A stretch of 64,000 bases of DNA from Acanthaster planci. Lineage: Eukaryota > Echinodermata > Asteroidea > Valvatida > Acanthasteridae. Numbering within the stretch: the stretch's first letter is position 1; every line of letters starts with the position of its first letter. Location of the stretch: assembly GCF_001949145.1 (NCBI RefSeq), contig NW_019091394.1, forward strand, positions 545,758 through 609,757, written 5' to 3'. Below the pieces are notes generated by a model. The model did not search any database and had not been told where the DNA came from. It was given only the letters and a program-made list of their open reading frames with translations. Positions 61,301 to 64,000 of the stretch are shown piece by piece. The position numbers and the translations under genes are program-made.

Positions 61301-63362
61301 TGTTCATGACTACTGTCAGAAACACCCCGACAAGCCCAGTTATTCCCATAGCAACGGTGTGAGGATTGTTGAGCTGGCAATTAGGCTTACAAGAAAAAAG
61401 TAGTCCCAAATTTTGGGGACTAGTTTAAATATCTTCCTATTCCATCAATGGTATATCTCACAAAGATTGGCAGTCGGGTGAATGAAGTTATCTAAATTGG
61501 TCACACAGATATTAAAAACGACTGCTTGTGTTACTGTGCGGATCCATTCGTGGAGGAAAATCTGCAAAATTAAGCGAACTGGGCAATTTTTTGTCTTGTC
61601 ACACCTTTTTCAGAATCAGCATTTTGACGAGCAATGCCATGAAACACCAGGAAATTTCCGTATGTCTACCAAACAAGTACACAATCAACTTCCCCTCATA
61701 ACCTGATCCATCCACAAGTGCACTACCATCAAGTCATTGCCCCTCGAGAGAAACGAACAAACATCACCAACACAAACATGTCTCTCCCTCGGGACTCACC
61801 AAGTCTCTCTCATCCTCCTGCACCAGATCCATCTTGTGGATGAGACAGAAGATCTTGGCCTCTGGAGAGTTCTGCAGGATGGCCTCCAGGCAGGACTGGT
61901 AGTAGTGCATGTCCTTGTCCAGCTCCCGGCTCTCCACGTCAAAGACGTAGATCAGCACCTCCACGTTCCGGAAGATGTTGTCCCTCTGACTCGCAAAGTA
62001 GTTTTCCATGAAGGCCTCTTGCCTGGAATGAAACAGAGCGAACGGTGCTGAAACATATATATCACGACTGTCCGGTGATACATGTATATATCTGCCTGTT
62101 GGGCAATTTAATGAACTTGTCAAGAGATCAAGTTGAAAAATCATTACAATTATAACAAAAACCACACACAAATATAAAACACTAACTACCCTATTCCAAA
62201 TCAAAGCAAACATTTTGGGTAACTTGGTTGGTTTCCTGTGAACGGCTTTTGCTAAAACACGCTTCCATAAAACTACACTTTAAGATTGAGACTGGCGGCA
62301 CTGCATGTTTCAACCTTTGAAATTTGGACACGAGTCCCGACTTCTACTGGCAAAAATCACATGATATGCACTTGAAGGGGGACATTGGCCTTAGTTCAGA
62401 AGGTCAGTTGATTTTCGTTGTTTTGCTTTTCATTCAGTTTCTTTATAGTAGAAACAAACAGCGGAGAGGAAACTAAATATAACTACATTTTGTGGCAATA
62501 ATCTCACTGCACATTATCTCGTCCATAAATACACGTGGCCTCCCGCAGCATATCCACTACCCATGAACAATAATTTGTTTTTCAAAAGCATTCCATAAAA
62601 AAACAACAAATCCTCAGCGAGTGGCCTCCTGCAGTCCGAAATCGGTCTGGGCTTATCAGCGACTGTTTGTAAATGCCAGCGCTGTTGGTGTCCTTAGGGG
62701 GGGGACTGCCTACAAATTGGAACGCTGATGAGATTATTTTGGGGAGAAGTCTGAGCGACGCTGGCTCATCATACTCACCCTCCGCAATCCCAGAGGTTTA
62801 AGACTAGGTTGCCTAGAAATCTGACATGGGAATGCTCAACGTCAACTGTTGGGGAAATAAACATAGGTAGACTTGTTTATGAGAAACTTCAAACTAGCAG
62901 CCTGAACATCATAGCCGTAAAGAAAATAACGCAATACAATATATAAAATTAAAATGGACATTCTCAAAAATGTGTATCTTGAGAGATAGATGTATTTCTA
63001 ACAGCTAGGCTACATAAAGACTATATGAATGACTTGAATCAAAGTTAAAGTATCCATTATTTTCAAAAGCCACGCAAATATTATTAAGTGTCAAAACCCG
63101 AAATTGCAAATTTCCTTTCACAAACAGTAATCTCAAAGGAAACAGTTTGGGCAGTAAAGACATTCCTACCGATACAGATTGAAGCTAAATTAAAGTTGAT
63201 ATTTTTATATAATGTACACAGACAGGAGACAAAAGTATCACAGGCAGCTGACTCAGACTTACTTGTGGCCCCTAACCTGCGGGTGTCACGAGCGATGTAG
63301 TTGGCAAAGATTATGGACCTCATGCTGGTCTTGCCAGACCCGCTCTTACCCATAAGCAGTAC
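58305..63362 (-). CDS. Ras-related GTP-binding protein A/B (Rag GTPase), 5' partial
   Basis: RagA/RagB subunit of the lysosomal Rag heterodimer, which in animals binds RagC/D and Ragulator and recruits mTORC1 when amino acids are plentiful. Seven exons on the minus strand join in phase: 63362-63263, 62845-62779, 62022-61800, 61251-61033, 59628-59537, 59288-59173 and 58393-58305, giving 301 residues plus stop. G1 is GKSGSGKT, G3 DCGGQ and G4 HKMD; the C-terminal roadblock-type domain includes [21 protein letters not shown] and SNTYVMV. Near-identity to human and fly RagA runs along the whole length. Human RRAGA is 313 residues, so about 10 N-terminal codons are missing. The end differs slightly from human ([12 protein letters not shown]). 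RRAGA of mammals is intronless, so this intron-bearing single-type gene corresponds to the ancestral RagA/B. Confidence 0.97.
58394..59172 (-). other. Rag GTPase intron
   Basis: Intron with donor GTAAGT and acceptor TCTCAACAG on the minus strand. Nothing else is recognised. Confidence 0.85.
59173..59288 (-). CDS. Rag GTPase exon: roadblock-type C-terminal domain
   Basis: Encodes [20 protein letters not shown] and [19 protein letters not shown], aligning with human [38 protein letters not shown]. Phases 2 and 1 fit the neighbouring exons. Confidence 0.96.
59289..59536 (-). other. Rag GTPase intron (248 bp)
   Basis: Short intron with donor GTGAGG and acceptor TTCCCTGTAG on the minus strand. 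Confidence 0.85.
59537..59628 (-). CDS. Rag GTPase exon
   Basis: Encodes [20 protein letters not shown] and [10 protein letters not shown], matching human [30 protein letters not shown]. Mammalian long RagB carries a brain-specific insertion near here; no extra exon of that sort is seen in the upstream intron. Confidence 0.95.
59629..61032 (-). other. Rag GTPase intron (1.4 kb)
   Basis: Intron with donor GTAAGA and acceptor ATCGGTTTCAG on the minus strand. No nested feature is recognised. Confidence 0.85.
61033..61251 (-). CDS. Rag GTPase exon
   Basis: Encodes [39 protein letters not shown] and [14 protein letters not shown]. It aligns without gaps to human RagA from IFKEREEDL to LFERATFL. 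It includes the end of the GTPase domain ([12 protein letters not shown], the G5-like region) and the start of the C-terminal domain. 219 nt, phase 0 at both ends. Confidence 0.97.
61252..61799 (-). other. Rag GTPase intron (548 bp)
   Basis: Intron with donor GTGAGT and acceptor CTGTCCCAG on the minus strand; nothing else is recognised. Confidence 0.85.
61800..62022 (-). CDS. Rag GTPase exon: switch II and G4
   Basis: The first base completes the second Gly of DCGGQ. It then reads [40 protein letters not shown] and [18 protein letters not shown]. The HKMD motif is the Rag G4 site. QEAF, as in insect RagA, replaces vertebrate QDTF. Confidence 0.97.
62023..62778 (-). other. Rag GTPase intron (756 bp)
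   Basis: Intron with donor GTGAGT and acceptor TTTCATTCCAG on the minus strand. A G8 run lies near 62698. Nothing else is recognised. Confidence 0.85.
62779..62845 (-). CDS. Rag GTPase exon: end of switch I to G3
   Basis: A 67 nt exon, too short for a simple open-frame scan to reveal. It encodes [21 protein letters not shown] then GG. It is preceded by TTTCCCCAACAG and followed by GTGAGT, and bridges the exons on either side in phase. It matches Rag[24 protein letters not shown] exactly. Confidence 0.96.
62846..63262 (-). other. Rag GTPase intron (417 bp)
   Basis: Intron with donor GTAAGT and acceptor TTTCCCCAACAG on the minus strand. Confidence 0.85.
63263..63362 (-). CDS. Rag GTPase exon: P-loop
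   Basis: Encodes [20 protein letters not shown] and [13 protein letters not shown], including the G1 P-loop. The sequence before it (TTTTTAAAAG) is an acceptor, and human RagA has about nine residues before VLLMGKSG. The ATG at 63353 is therefore internal and the true start lies in an upstream exon. Confidence 0.96.
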
Positions 63363-64000
63363 CTTTTAAAAACAACATGACAACAACAAAATCAGAATTC
63401 TTGTGTCAAAAAAACCCCAGAATGTCTGCACTGCCGTCAACAATACAATGTTACTCAGACCCTGGGGTTGTTAATCACCCTCATGTGACCATCATCTTCA
63501 ACTACAGTTCCTTTTTGTGCACCTAAGTACAGGTACCAGAGAGCTGTATTGAACTTCAATAATATCTAAGTCTGAATTCAGTTTTTCTGGGAAAAATGTT
63601 TAATCCTATTCATGAGTAAAAATGACATCACTTTTCAAACAAAATTCTAATGCCATTAAAAAAAAAAAAGAGTTTCAACTAAAAAAAAAAACTGCAAAGG
63701 AGGAAACGTTATGTTTTTTTATTGTGAATGGACACTTTAGTGTAATCGTATCACTGATAAATAATTTCTCTATTGCTGTATCAACAAGGAGATCAAACTG
63801 GAAAAGAGCCCAAATATTCCTGCAACTGTGTACGAAACTGAATAAATGGAGCAAATGCATCCAGCTGTAACTTATAAACAGTTTATAAAATTTCATTCGT
63901 TCAATTTGTAAACAGAAAATTGTGTGTGTTAAAAAAGTATACACGCACCCACGGGAACCTTGAAATGTGAGTATGACTGTGATCAAACAAAACTGATTTA
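63363..64000 (-). other. Rag GTPase upstream intron (5' exon not found)
   Basis: No ATG exon ending in a Lys-rich stretch with a donor site could be recognised on the minus strand before the window edge. The stretch contains two A-rich tracts near 63660-63690. The first exon probably lies beyond position 64000. Confidence 0.6.

Noticed and set aside
63353-63353. Internal ATG in the Rag P-loop exon as a start codon
   Set aside because: It lies within VLLMGKSG, which in all RagA/B proteins is preceded by about nine residues. An acceptor site sits just before the exon, so this is not the start.

Overview
This is a metazoan nuclear genomic window. It holds two intron-rich protein-coding genes with GT-AG introns, a small amount of transposon debris, and no operons, rRNA or CRISPR. 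Large introns (up to 17.6 kb), frequent TACATGTA-type palindromes and CCGG/ACCGGT dinucleotide-rich motifs, and a RagA/B gene that still carries introns suggest an invertebrate deuterostome (echinoderm, hemichordate or cephalochordate). That assignment is an inference, not a demonstration.

Positions 1-777 are upstream sequence and the 5' region of the first gene. Positions 778-48257 (+ strand) carry a complete glypican of the GPC4/GPC6/GPC1 (Dally-like/Knypek) class. Its eight coding exons join in phase to exactly 1914 nt (637 residues plus stop). The protein has a signal peptide, all 14 conserved glypican cysteines, a convertase-like RLTRR site, an unusually long Arg/Gly-rich linker, five consecutive Ser-Gly glycanation dipeptides and a GPI-type hydrophobic tail. 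The introns hold two copies of a ~250 bp foldback MITE-like element, short tandem repeats, TACATGTA clusters and T-run/G-run junctions, but no convincing nested gene.

Positions 48258 to about 53010 look like a long AT-rich 3' UTR with several AATAAA signals and a 21 bp x4 tandem repeat close to the stop codon. Positions 53120-54114 are CpG-richer with several inverted CCAAT boxes, CRE-like and E-box sites, and end in a short ATG exon with a donor site; this may be the promoter and first exon of another + strand gene. Positions 54835-55640 are a decayed non-LTR (LINE) reverse transcriptase.

Positions 58305-63362 (- strand) carry seven coding exons of a RagA/RagB-type small GTPase (RRAGA/RRAGB family, mTORC1 amino-acid signalling). 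It is complete at its C-terminus; the first ~10 codons lie outside the window or were not found. The two identified genes converge and have unrelated roles: glypican is a cell-surface heparan-sulfate co-receptor for Wnt/Hh/BMP/FGF-type ligands, and Rag GTPase is a lysosomal nutrient sensor component. Nothing suggests they function as a unit.
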